A DNA stretch of 64,000 nucleotides, from the NCBI RefSeq assembly GCF_036347135.1, contig NZ_CP108938.1, positions 9,982,001-10,046,000 on the forward strand, read 5' to 3'. The translations under genes and the position numbers were made by a program. Under the pieces are notes generated by a model that did not search any database, was not told the DNA's origin, and saw nothing but the letters and a program-made list of their open reading frames with translations. Positions 33,561 through 41,709 of this stretch are shown one piece after another. Position 1 is the first letter of the stretch; each line of letters begins with the position of its first letter. The DNA comes from Streptomyces sp. NBC_00775. GTDB taxonomy: Bacteria > Actinomycetota > Actinomycetes > Streptomycetales > Streptomycetaceae.

Positions 33561-34787
33561 TTGGAACCCGGAAATCTGCGAGCCGGAGTCGCCAAAGTCG
33601 ATATCACGCCCGCGGATCTGACCAACCTCAATCCCATGGGCGGACGTTCCTTCACGGACGTGCACGACCCCCTGTTTCTCCGCGTCCTGGTCCTGGACGA
33701 CGGGACGAGGGAGGTGGCCCTGGTCTCCGCCGACCTCATCGAGGCCGGGGACATGACGCCGGTGCGCGAGCGGATCGAGCGCGAGCTCGGCATCCCCTTC
33801 GACCACATCGTCATCACGGCGACGCACAGCCACAACGCGCCGAGGATCGGGCTGGTCTCACCCGGCGCGCTGGCCCACGAGGGCGGGCCCGAGTCCGCGG
33901 CCTACACCGCCGAGGTCTACGACAAACTGCTCGCCGCGCTGAAGCAGGCCCGCGAGTCGTCGCAGCCGGCCCGCTTCGGACTGGGCACGGGCACGGCCGA
34001 CGTCAACGTCAACCGGGACGAGTACGTCGACGGCAAGTGGGTGCTCGGCTTCAACCCCGACGGACCGTCCGACAAGACGGTCTGGGTGATGAAGTTCGAG
34101 ACCCGGAGCGGCGAGCCGATAGCCGTCGTCGTCAACTACGCCGTCCACTCGACCGTCACCCTCGGCACCGGCGAGGTCAGCGGCGACCTCGCGGGCGCTG
34201 CGACCCACCACATCGAACGCGAACTGGGCGGCGACGCCGTCGCGTTGTGGACCCTGGGACCCGTCGGGGATCAGGCTCCCCGCATCGCCCTCGACAAGGC
34301 GTTCGGGGCACCCGAGGAGGAGTGGCCCGCCGCCTACGAGGCGATGAAGGCCCAGGGGCTCATCGTCGGGGCGGAGGCCGTCCGGGTGGCGGGCCGTATC
34401 CGGCACCTGACGTCACACGCCCGCATCGGCGCTCAGGAACGCGTCCTCGCCTGCCCCATGAAGGAAGGCGTGGACGTCATGGCCGACATGGTGCAGGAGA
34501 AGGTCGCATCGGTGGACCTGCGCCTGGCACTCCTCACGATCAACGAGGTCGCGCTCGCCGGTGTCTCCGGCGAGGTGGTCACCGACATCTACCGGCGCCT
34601 GAGGAAGGAGTCACCCCTCGCGAACACCATCCTGATGTCCCTCGCGAACGACCGCATCGGCTACCTCACCGACGACGCCGCCTACGACCGGCGCACCTTC
34701 GAGGTCAACGGCTGCCCCGTCCAGCGGGGTTACGCCGAGAACGGCATCGTCGACGGAGTCGTCGACATGATCAGGGCACGGGCGTGA
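33561..34787 (+). CDS. Neutral-ceramidase-like protein, first of a tandem pair
   Basis: The 408-residue product starts at TTG (33561), supported by AGGAG six bases upstream. It corresponds to the N-terminal catalytic domain of neutral/alkaline ceramidases, without the C-terminal immunoglobulin-like domain. Metal-site motifs are kept: ITATHSHNAPR (HxH), NYAVHSTVTLG (His) and SGDLAGAATHHIE. There is no signal peptide, unlike secreted ceramidases, so it acts inside the cell. It is followed by a second, degenerate copy and by a sugar importer, which argues for hydrolysis of an imported amide or ester rather than host ceramide. Confidence 0.85.
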   Translation: MEPGNLRAGVAKVDITPADLTNLNPMGGRSFTDVHDPLFLRVLVLDDGTREVALVSADLIEAGDMTPVRERIERELGIPFDHIVITATHSHNAPRIGLVSPGALAHEGGPESAAYTAEVYDKLLAALKQARESSQPARFGLGTGTADVNVNRDEYVDGKWVLGFNPDGPSDKTVWVMKFETRSGEPIAVVVNYAVHSTVTLGTGEVSGDLAGAATHHIERELGGDAVALWTLGPVGDQAPRIALDKAFGAPEEEWPAAYEAMKAQGLIVGAEAVRVAGRIRHLTSHARIGAQERVLACPMKEGVDVMADMVQEKVASVDLRLALLTINEVALAGVSGEVVTDIYRRLRKESPLANTILMSLANDRIGYLTDDAAYDRRTFEVNGCPVQRGYAENGIVDGVVDMIRARA

Positions 34788-36118
34788 TGACGGCGCCGGA
34801 CCGGCTCCTCGCCGTCGAGGCCGCCGGCACGACTCTCCTTGCGGGAGCCGGGAAGAGCGGGATCGGCATTCCCGCGTCCGTCTACCCGGTGGACGGCTTC
34901 ACCGCCGAGCGCGACAGGCTCCGGGCCAGGGTCGTACTCCTCGACGACGGCACCCACCGCGTCGCCCTCGCCGTGGTCGATCTGACCTCCGTCTTCGACG
35001 AGCTCCTCGACGAGCTGAAGCACCTCATCGGCCGGACGGCCGATGTCGCCGAGGAGGACGTCGTCATCGCCGCGAGTCATACCTTCTGCGCACCGCACGT
35101 CTTCCCCACCGCGCGGCTGAACGGCGAGGCGGCGGCCAAGAACGAAGCCGTACGGCAGGCCGTCCTCGCGGCGGTGCACCGTGCCGCCGAGGACGCCGTA
35201 CGCCAACTGCGCCCCGCACGGCTGGGGTTCGGGCGCGGCGTGTGCCACGCGAACGTCAACAGGAACGTGCTCACGGCGGACGGCTGGTGGCTCGGCGCGG
35301 ACGAGAGCGGACCCTGCGACCGGAGCGTCGGTGTCGTGCGCGTCGATGACACCGAGGGCAGGCCGATCGCCCTGCTCATCAACTACGCCGTCCAGTCGTC
35401 GGTCCTGCACGAGTCCGTCACCCAGGACGGCGGCAGGCTGGTCTCCGCCGACCTCGCGGGCGCGGCCACCGGCCATGTCGAGCGCCAGTACGGCGAGGGA
35501 ACCGTCGCCCTCTTCCTCATCGGCGCGGCGGGCGACCAGGCGCCCTACCTGACGGCCAACCGGCACACCCTGGACCGGGACGGAGCCCGCGCACGGACCG
35601 ACGCCCATGAAGCGGGACACCTCCTCGTCGACCTGCTGGGCGAACGCCTGGGCGCCGAGGCCGCACGGGTCGGCGAGGGCATCCGGACCACGGCCCCCGC
35701 CGAAGGAACTCTGGCCGTGATCCACACCCATGTCGAAGTGCCCGCACAGGTCCCGCCCGCGAGCCTGAGCGACCTGCGCCCGACGAGGGACTACCCGTAC
35801 CGCCCGAACGGCACGGCCGACGCCCCGGTCGTGGTGGTGCGGCTGGGCGACATCGTGCTCGCCGGCGTCCAGGCCGAGCTGTCCAGCACGTCCGGACTCC
35901 ACGTCAAAGAGAACTCGCCGTTCCCGAACACCATGGTGGCGACCATGGTCGACGGCGCGGCGAAGTACATGGCGGACGCGCGCGACTACGACCGGATCAC
36001 CTATGGGGCGATGAACTCGAGGTACGCGAAAGGCGCGGCCGAGACCGTCACCGCCAAGATCCTCGACACGCTGAACACGGTCCACAACAAGCCCTGGCAA
36101 GGCGGAATCAGGCCCTGA
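34787..36118 (+). CDS. Ceramidase-like protein with altered metal site, second of a tandem pair
   Basis: The 443-residue paralogue of the preceding protein overlaps it by one base (TGATG). Its metal motifs have changed: HSH reads HTF (AASHTFCAPHVFP) and the NYAVHSTV motif reads NYAVQSSVL, with CAG (Gln) replacing the His codon CAC. SADLAGAATGHVE is kept. It may have lost activity and act as a partner of the first copy, or use a different metal geometry. There is no signal peptide. The next gene, the binding lipoprotein, starts 41 bp later. Confidence 0.82.
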   Translation: MTAPDRLLAVEAAGTTLLAGAGKSGIGIPASVYPVDGFTAERDRLRARVVLLDDGTHRVALAVVDLTSVFDELLDELKHLIGRTADVAEEDVVIAASHTFCAPHVFPTARLNGEAAAKNEAVRQAVLAAVHRAAEDAVRQLRPARLGFGRGVCHANVNRNVLTADGWWLGADESGPCDRSVGVVRVDDTEGRPIALLINYAVQSSVLHESVTQDGGRLVSADLAGAATGHVERQYGEGTVALFLIGAAGDQAPYLTANRHTLDRDGARARTDAHEAGHLLVDLLGERLGAEAARVGEGIRTTAPAEGTLAVIHTHVEVPAQVPPASLSDLRPTRDYPYRPNGTADAPVVVVRLGDIVLAGVQAELSSTSGLHVKENSPFPNTMVATMVDGAAKYMADARDYDRITYGAMNSRYAKGAAETVTAKILDTLNTVHNKPWQGGIRP

Positions 36119-36159
36119 CCAGGCCCCTCTTGTTCACACTCCGGAAGAGGAACGAATCC

Positions 36160-37476
36160 ATGAAGACGTCCAAGCAGAGATTCGCCGTGTACGGCGCCAC
36201 CCTCGCCTTCGCCCTCACCCTGACCGCCTGCTCCAGTGGCGGCGGAACGTCGAGTGCCGCGAACACCGAAGGGCCGGCACCGACGGGCGTCACCCTGACG
36301 CTCTGGCACAACACCGCGGACTCGCCCGCACTGCTCAGCCTGTACAAGGCCTACGAAAAGGCCTCCGGCAACAAGATCTCCCTGGTCGACATCCCGCCGG
36401 GCACCTTCCCCACCACCGTCCAGACCAAGTGGGCCACCGGAGCGCGGCCGGACATCCTGGAATGGCACGGCAACCAGACCGATCTGCTCTCCCTGAACGG
36501 CGCGCAGAACATGACCAACCTCAGCGCGCTCCCGTTCGTGAAGAAGGAAGGGCACCTCGCGGAGGTCTCCGGCAGCGTCAACGGCAAGGTCTACGCGGCA
36601 ACCATCGGCATGCCCTCCGTGTTCGGCGTCTTCTACAACAAGCAGGTATTCGCCAAGGCCGGTCTGCAACCGCCCACGTCCTACGCGGATCTGGCGAGTT
36701 ACTGCAAGACCCTGAAGTCGAAGCTGCCCGACGTCGCACCGATCTTCGAGGCCGGCGGCTCCGGCTGGTCCCAGCAGGTCCTCAGCGCCTTCAACTACCT
36801 CGGCCAGTACAACGTGAACGAGGCCTACGACAAGTCGATCCTCGACAAGAAGGCCGAACTCGGCGACTCCGACGGGCCGTTCGTCACCGGGCTCAAGTCC
36901 TATGACTCCCTGCGCACATCGGGATGCTTCAACAAGGACTCGGCCACGGCGACCTGGGAGGACTCCCTCAAGGCGGTCCTCAGCGGCAAGGCCGCGATGG
37001 TGGCGCAGAACACCGACAGCATCGCCCTGCTCAACGCCGACGCGGGTGGAGACACGGCGAAGGTCGACAAGGCCGTGGGCTTCGTCGGGGTCTCCGCCAC
37101 CAAGGCGGTCGCCAACTACTCGCCCAGCCCCCTCGGCACGTACTACGTGCCCAAGACCGGCAACGCGAAGAAGGAACGGGCCGCAACCGACTTCATCCAG
37201 TGGATCACCGGCGACGGCTACGCCGACTACGTCAAGGAGGCGAAGACCATTCCCACACTGTCCGGCGCGCCCACTCCCCAACTGCAGGGCCTGATGCAGG
37301 ACGCCCAGAAGGCGTACGAGGACGGCGCCACCCTCTCGTTCAACTCCCAGATACCGGGCTCCGGCAACTTCGGCCCCCAGTCGGCCAAGCTGCTCGCGGG
37401 TCAGCAGAGCCCTCAGCAGGTGGCCGACAAGATGCAGACCTACTACCTCCAGGCCGCCGCGGCGGCCGGTAACTGA
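36160..37476 (+). CDS. Sugar ABC transporter substrate-binding lipoprotein (family 1)
   Basis: The 438-residue protein has a lipobox (LTAC-SS, Cys about residue 24), then a family-1 solute-binding domain (VTLTLWHNTADSPALLSLYKAYEK). Such proteins bind oligosaccharides or glycosides. The start follows GGAAGAGG. It forms an importer with the two permeases downstream; the genes follow the ceramidase pair closely, so the imported compound is probably their substrate or its conjugate. Confidence 0.92.
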   Translation: MKTSKQRFAVYGATLAFALTLTACSSGGGTSSAANTEGPAPTGVTLTLWHNTADSPALLSLYKAYEKASGNKISLVDIPPGTFPTTVQTKWATGARPDILEWHGNQTDLLSLNGAQNMTNLSALPFVKKEGHLAEVSGSVNGKVYAATIGMPSVFGVFYNKQVFAKAGLQPPTSYADLASYCKTLKSKLPDVAPIFEAGGSGWSQQVLSAFNYLGQYNVNEAYDKSILDKKAELGDSDGPFVTGLKSYDSLRTSGCFNKDSATATWEDSLKAVLSGKAAMVAQNTDSIALLNADAGGDTAKVDKAVGFVGVSATKAVANYSPSPLGTYYVPKTGNAKKERAATDFIQWITGDGYADYVKEAKTIPTLSGAPTPQLQGLMQDAQKAYEDGATLSFNSQIPGSGNFGPQSAKLLAGQQSPQQVADKMQTYYLQAAAAAGN

Positions 37477-37497
37477 CCCGAGGCGGCCGATCAGAGA

Positions 37498-38478
37498 ATG
37501 AAGTCCCTGGAAAAGCCGACCAGGCCGTCACGGACCAGGGGGCTCGTCGAGCAGCGCGACCGACTCTCCCAGGAGAGTGGGCCGCCCGGCCGGCCAGGAC
37601 CCCGCCGCCGTGCGCGCCGGACGCTGTATCACTACCTGTTCGCCCTGCCCTCGATCGTGCTGGTCCTCGTCTTCTTCGCCGTCCCGTTCGTCGCCAACGG
37701 CGTGTTCGCCTTCCTCCAGTGGACCGGATACAGCGACACGATCCGGTGGACCGGTCTGACGAACTTCCGGCTGCTCGACGAACTCGGCACGCTCAGCCAC
37801 GCCATCAGGGTCACGGTGATCTACGCGGCCGTCTCCATGGTCGTACAGAACGCGGTCAGCCTCGCCCTCGCGACGGCCTTGCAGCAGACGAACCGCGTCA
37901 ACACCGTGTTCCGCTCGCTGTTCTTCATCCCCGTGCTCATCTCGCCGCTGGCCGCCGGATACATCTGGGCCGCCGCGCTCAGCCCGCGCGGCCCGGTCAA
38001 CGCCTTCCTCACGGCGGTGCTCCCGGGCAGCCACCACTATGCCTGGCTGGGGCACGACACCTCGGCGCTCGTTGCCGTCGCGTCCGTCGACGCCTGGAAG
38101 TGGACCGGCCTGGTCACGCTGGTCTACATCGCCGGACTCAACCGGATACCCCGCTCCGTCATCGAGGCGGCGACGCTGGACGGAGCGGGAGTCTGGCGCC
38201 GCTTCCGGTCGGTCAAGTTCCCCCTGCTCGCCCCCTCGTTCACCTTCAACGTCGTGGTGACGCTCGTCGGCTCGTTCAGCGCCCTGGACGTCGTCTTCTC
38301 GACCACCGGGGGTGGACCCGGCGATGCGACGACCGTGCTGAACGTCGCGGTCTACAACCAGTACGGGCAGGGATTCTTCGGCACGGCGAGCGCGCTGGGA
38401 TTCGTCATCACCCTCATGGTCATCGTGACCGCAGTCCCGCTGATCGGCTGGCTGCGCCGACGGGAGGTACAGCTGTGA
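37498..38478 (+). CDS. Sugar ABC transporter permease, MalF type
   Basis: The 326-residue protein has a basic N-terminal cytoplasmic segment, six predicted membrane helices and the EAA loop VIEAATLDGAGVWRRFRSVKFPLL, which contacts the ATPase. It heterodimerises with the next protein. Its stop overlaps the next start (GTGA). Confidence 0.93.
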   Translation: MKSLEKPTRPSRTRGLVEQRDRLSQESGPPGRPGPRRRARRTLYHYLFALPSIVLVLVFFAVPFVANGVFAFLQWTGYSDTIRWTGLTNFRLLDELGTLSHAIRVTVIYAAVSMVVQNAVSLALATALQQTNRVNTVFRSLFFIPVLISPLAAGYIWAAALSPRGPVNAFLTAVLPGSHHYAWLGHDTSALVAVASVDAWKWTGLVTLVYIAGLNRIPRSVIEAATLDGAGVWRRFRSVKFPLLAPSFTFNVVVTLVGSFSALDVVFSTTGGGPGDATTVLNVAVYNQYGQGFFGTASALGFVITLMVIVTAVPLIGWLRRREVQL

Positions 38479-39329
38479 CCGGGATCGCTGTCGGCGTGCG
38501 CCATCCGCGTCTGCGGACCGGAGCGCGGTATCTGCTGCTCACCCTCTTCGCCGTCCCATGGATCGTCCTGCCGTTCTGGCTGCTCCTGGTGAACTCCTTC
38601 AAGACCGAGGGCGACGCCAGCGTGCTGTCGATGAGCTGGCCGCGGCACTGGAACGCCGGCGCCAACTACTCCACGGTGATCGACCAGGGTTCGTACGTCG
38701 TCGGACTGCGCAACAGCGCCCTCGTCGCCGTACCCACCATCCTCGCGGTGCTGCTGTTCGGCTCGATGGCCGCCTGGTCCTATGCCCGCTCCACTTCGCG
38801 TTCCCTGCGGTTCGCCTACTACGGCTCGGCGTTGTCGATCGTCCTGCCGCCCGCCATCATCCCGACCATCTACGTCCTGACGCAGTTCGGTCTCAACGGC
38901 TCGCGCATCGGCTACATGCTGACCGTCGCGGGCACCCGGCTCGGCGTCGTCGTCTTCCTCGCCGCCGGGTTCATCCGCACCCTGCCCGTGGACTTCGAGG
39001 AGGCCGCCGAGATCGACGGCGCCGGCAGATGGCAGATCTACCGGCGCATGATCCTCCCGCTGCTGGCACCCATTCTCTTCACCGGCGCCGTCATGCTGAT
39101 CATCTCGGTCTGGAACGACTTCTACTTCGCTCTCTTCCTCCTCCAGGGATCCGACCGGGCGACCCTGCCCCTGACGCTGTTCCAGTTCGCGTCCTCATCC
39201 ACACACGGAGTGCGCTGGAATCTGGTCTTCGCCCATGTCGTCCTCACCAGCCTCCCGCTGCTGGCCGTCTACGGCGTCCTGCAGCGCCGGGTGCTGGGCG
39301 GCCTCACCGAAGGCGGGGTGACCGGCTGA
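38475..39329 (+). CDS. Sugar ABC transporter permease, MalG type
   Basis: The protein is 284 residues from a GTG start overlapping the previous stop. Six membrane helices and the EAA loop FEEAAEIDGAGRWQIYRRMILPLL identify a MalG-family subunit. No ATPase gene follows; in Streptomyces such importers are generally energised by the shared ATPase MsiK encoded elsewhere. Confidence 0.93.
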   Translation: MTGIAVGVRHPRLRTGARYLLLTLFAVPWIVLPFWLLLVNSFKTEGDASVLSMSWPRHWNAGANYSTVIDQGSYVVGLRNSALVAVPTILAVLLFGSMAAWSYARSTSRSLRFAYYGSALSIVLPPAIIPTIYVLTQFGLNGSRIGYMLTVAGTRLGVVVFLAAGFIRTLPVDFEEAAEIDGAGRWQIYRRMILPLLAPILFTGAVMLIISVWNDFYFALFLLQGSDRATLPLTLFQFASSSTHGVRWNLVFAHVVLTSLPLLAVYGVLQRRVLGGLTEGGVTG

Positions 39330-39354
39330 CCACCCGCACCGGTCGGCGTGATCA

Positions 39355-39391
39355 CGGCCTTGGTCCGGGCGGCTCGCCCGGACCGAGGCCG
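39355..39391. terminator. Terminator after the MalEFG-type importer
   Basis: Stem CGGCCT-GGTCCGGGC pairs with GCCCGGACC-AGGCCG (one mismatch between the two blocks) around a 5-nt loop, 25 bp after the permease stop and facing the convergent cupin gene. Confidence 0.85.
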
Positions 39392-39466
39392 CCTTCCGTG
39401 CCCGTATCAAGACCGAGGTCGCCCTGAAGGCCCGGTCACGCTCCTATATCCGTCACGCACGGTCGG

Positions 39467-39901
39467 TCACTGGAACGCGCAGCCCGGGTTGGCGGCGTCC
39501 TCGGAGAAGGGCGCGCCGTGGGGCAGGACGTAGAGGACGTCCAGGACCAGCGGGGTGGTGCCGAGGTTGCGTCCTATGTGGACGTGGTCGGGACCGGGAG
39601 GCTCGGTGAGGGAGTCGCCGGCCTGGTAGCGGCCGTCGAGTGAACAGGTCGAGTCGAAGTGGCTCAGAGCGCCCTGCTTGACGTAGGCGTACAGGGTTCC
39701 GTCGTGGTAGTGCCAGCCGGTCGCCTGGCCGGGCGGGATGGTGATCTCCCGGAGCGTGTAGTCGGTGCCGTCGACGGTGGTCTGCGCGATGATCCTGCCG
39801 CTGACCCCCGGTCCGGGAGAGGTCGCGTGGGCGGGGACGGCGACGAGCGACAGGCAGAGGGCCGCGGTGGTGGCCAGCCCGGAGCGGAGCAGCGCGCGCA
39901 T
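39467..39901 (-). CDS. Secreted cupin-domain protein
   Basis: The 144-residue protein has a signal peptide (MRALLRSGLATTAALCLSLVAVPAHA-TS). A cupin fold follows, with motif 1 ITIPPGQATGWHYHDGTLYAYVKQG (WHYHDG metal site) and motif 2 PGPDHVHIGRNLG. It starts after AAGGGA. A secreted cupin could protect against or modify extracellular phenolics, but no substrate is evident. It is not co-transcribed with either neighbour. Confidence 0.85.
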   Translation of the reverse strand: MRALLRSGLATTAALCLSLVAVPAHATSPGPGVSGRIIAQTTVDGTDYTLREITIPPGQATGWHYHDGTLYAYVKQGALSHFDSTCSLDGRYQAGDSLTEPPGPDHVHIGRNLGTTPLVLDVLYVLPHGAPFSEDAANPGCAFQ

Positions 39902-40049
39902 ACGTGAAGTCCCTTCGGCGGACGACGAGTCGGCGTTCTCCCGTGGAGTGTGGCGCAACCGAACCCAGGGATTCCCGGACTTGGTCACATCGACACCATC
40001 GGCATCCATGGCGCGAACATCGCGCCCCTGGCCGGCCCCGAACCCGGCC

Positions 40050-40080
40050 CGAGCCGTCACGGCGACGCCGTGACGGCTCG
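40050..40080. repeat. 31-bp perfect palindrome
   Basis: Two 15-bp arms (CGAGCCGTCACGGCG and its exact complement) flank a single central A. It is longer than a typical operator and lies upstream of two divergent genes, where a terminator is not expected. It may be the end of a lost gene, a cruciform-forming element or a large operator. Confidence 0.75.
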
Positions 40081-40142
40081 CCGTATGAAGCTTCCGTGGA
40101 GCGGCAGTGGAACATAGGGGCGTATCGGTGTGACGGATGAAG

Positions 40143-40159
40143 CATGTCGGCAACATGCC
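40143..40159. promoter_or_regulatory. Palindrome adjacent to the GntR operator
   Basis: GCATGT and ACATGC form perfect 6-bp arms around CGGCA. It sits 8 bp upstream of the TTGTTGACAA site and may be a second regulator-binding site. Confidence 0.45.
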
Positions 40160-40167
40160 GAACAAAA

Positions 40168-40201
40168 TTGTTGACAATCTTGTTGGTCTAGATTTACGTT
40201 C
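40168..40201 (+). promoter_or_regulatory. Promoter and GntR-type operator of the gal-like operon
   Basis: ATTGTTGACAAT (40168-40179) is a palindrome with ATTGT/ACAAT arms, matching the TnGTnnnACnA-like sites of FadR-class GntR proteins. TTGACA within it (40172-40177) is a good -35 box, with TACGTT 18 bp later as -10. The operator therefore covers the -35 region, suited to repression. The same 11 bases recur before the MFS gene. Confidence 0.65.
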
Positions 40202-40228
40202 GACAGGCACTCACTCAGGGAGGGCGCA

Positions 40229-40879
40229 ATGCAGAAGGAAGCCCGTCCAGGCACCGGAGAGCAGGCCAAGCAGCACGCACTGGTGCGGCTTCGGCAGGCG
40301 ATCCTGCAAGGCGAGATGGCACCGGCCCAGCGGCTGGTGGAGAACGAACTCGCCGAGCAGTTCGATGTCACTCGGGCCAGCGTCCGGGCGGCGCTGATCG
40401 AGCTGGAATCGGAGGGACTGGTCGAGCGGATCCGCAACCGCGGATCGCGGGTGCGGGTGGTGACGGTCGAGGAAGCAGTGGCCATCACCGAGTGCCGCAT
40501 GGCCCTCGAAGGACTGTGCGCGGCCAAGGCGGCCGTGGCGGCCAGCGATGAACAGCTCGCAGAGCTGAGCGACTTGGGCAAGGCGATGTCCAAGGCGGTC
40601 GCCGACGGTGAGCCGGTGACGTACTCCGAGCTCAATCACGAAGTGCACGCCCGGATCAGGGAGTTCTCCGGTCAGCAGGTGGCCGTGGAGCTCCTGGAGC
40701 GCCTCAACGCTCAACTGGTGCGCCACCGCTTCCAGTTGGCCCTGCGGCCGGGGCGTGCCCAGCAGTCCCTGAGTGAACACCTGGACATGATCGAAGCGAT
40801 CAAGTCCAGGGACCCGCAGGCGGCCGAAGCGGCCGTCCGCGTCCACCTCGGCAGTGTGATCGACGCGCTGCGCGACTGA
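40229..40879 (+). CDS. GntR-family (FadR/FCD type) regulator of the gal-like operon
   Basis: The 216-residue protein has the GntR winged helix (ALVRLRQAILQGEMAPAQRLVENELAEQFDVTRASVRAALIELESEGLV, residues 17-65). A helical FCD ligand domain follows, with candidate metal residues in LNHEVHARI, EHLDMIEAI and VRVHLGSV. It is the first gene of the operon, 78 bp before the PIG-L-type gene. It probably represses its own operon and the aromatic-acid transporter until a pathway acid binds. Confidence 0.9.
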   Translation: MQKEARPGTGEQAKQHALVRLRQAILQGEMAPAQRLVENELAEQFDVTRASVRAALIELESEGLVERIRNRGSRVRVVTVEEAVAITECRMALEGLCAAKAAVAASDEQLAELSDLGKAMSKAVADGEPVTYSELNHEVHARIREFSGQQVAVELLERLNAQLVRHRFQLALRPGRAQQSLSEHLDMIEAIKSRDPQAAEAAVRVHLGSVIDALRD

Positions 40880-40957
40880 CGTACCGCGTGGCTGACGCGC
40901 TGTGCGACGGGCGAGGCCGAGGCGGGCGCGCATCTGTCCACCAAGGAGATTTCTGCA

Positions 40958-41707
40958 ATGACGCACGGCAAAGCGCCCGCCACCCCACGATCGACGCTGG
41001 TCGTCACCGCGCATGCCGGGGACTTCGTGTGGAGGGCCGGGGGAGCCATCGCCCTGGCCGCCGCCCGCGGTGAGAAGGTCACCATCGCGTGCCTGACCTT
41101 CGGCGAGCGCGGCGAGTCGGCCAAGGCGTGGCGCGAGGGCAAGAAGCTCGAGGAGATCAAGGCGATACGCCGCGAGGAGGCCGAGAAGGCCGCCTCCACC
41201 CTCGGTGCCGAGGTCCGCTTCTTCGACGCCGGCGACTACCCGCTGACCGCCACCGCCGAGCTGACCGACCAGCTGGTGGCCGTCTACCGCGAGACCCAGC
41301 CGGACGTCGTCCTCACCCACCCGGTCGAGGACCCCTACAACGGCGACCACCCGGCCGCCAACCGGATGGCGCTGGAGGCCCGCGTCCTCGCCCAGGCCAT
41401 CGGCTACCCCGGCCCGGGCGAGATCATCGGTGCCCCGCCGGTCTTCTACTTCGAGCCGCACCAGCCCGAGATGAGCGGCTTCAAGCCCGAGGTGCTCCTC
41501 GACATCACCGAGGTCTGGCAGACCAAGCGCAAGGCCATGGAGTGCCTCGGCGCCCAGCAGCACCTGTGGGACTACTACACCGACCTCGCCGTCCGCCGCG
41601 GTGTCCAGCTCAAGCGCAACGCCGGTCCGAACCTGGGCCTGGCCCACAAGACCATGGCCGAGGCGTACATGCGCCCCTACCCGCAGATCGCGAAGGAGCT
41701 GGCATAG
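40958..41707 (+). CDS. galB: 4-Oxalomesaconate hydratase-like protein (GalB, PIG-L fold)
   Basis: The 249-residue LmbE/PIG-L-fold protein starts after AAGGAG. The first metal motif reads TAHAGDFVWRAGG instead of the deacetylase HPDD, and the second HPVEDPYNGDHPAANRM is intact. GalB of Pseudomonas putida, which hydrates 4-oxalomesaconate to 4-carboxy-4-hydroxy-2-oxoadipate, is a PIG-L protein, and the GalC- and GalD-like genes follow directly. This makes GalB the best call; a deacetylase is the alternative. It ends 2 bp before the next start. Confidence 0.8.
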   Translation: MTHGKAPATPRSTLVVTAHAGDFVWRAGGAIALAAARGEKVTIACLTFGERGESAKAWREGKKLEEIKAIRREEAEKAASTLGAEVRFFDAGDYPLTATAELTDQLVAVYRETQPDVVLTHPVEDPYNGDHPAANRMALEARVLAQAIGYPGPGEIIGAPPVFYFEPHQPEMSGFKPEVLLDITEVWQTKRKAMECLGAQQHLWDYYTDLAVRRGVQLKRNAGPNLGLAHKTMAEAYMRPYPQIAKELA

Positions 41708-41709
41708 CC

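Larger units (their letters stand above)
39902..40228. other. 327-bp divergent intergenic region with three palindromes
   Basis: Between the secreted cupin and the GntR gene lie a 31-bp perfect palindrome (40050-40080), a GCATGT-CGGCA-ACATGC palindrome (40143-40159) and a GntR-type operator/promoter (40168-40201). No convincing gene is seen. One frame reads LGHIDTIGIHGANIAPLAG around 39975-40031, which looks protein-like but has no start signal or family match that I recognise. Confidence 0.7.

Noticed and set aside
33146..34786. A 547-residue upstream extension of the second ceramidase-like protein
   Set aside because: It is an out-of-frame reading of the CMD and first ceramidase genes; the ATG at 34787 overlaps the preceding stop and begins the real homology.
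39960..40110. A protein-like frame reading LGHIDTIGIHGANIAPLAG
   Set aside because: No start codon or ribosome-binding site in a good place and no family I can name; possibly a gene remnant, but too weak to annotate.
40958..41707. Annotation as a mycothiol-type GlcNAc deacetylase (MshB/Mca)
   Set aside because: The HPDD motif is replaced by HAGDF and the gene is directly followed by GalC- and GalD-like genes.
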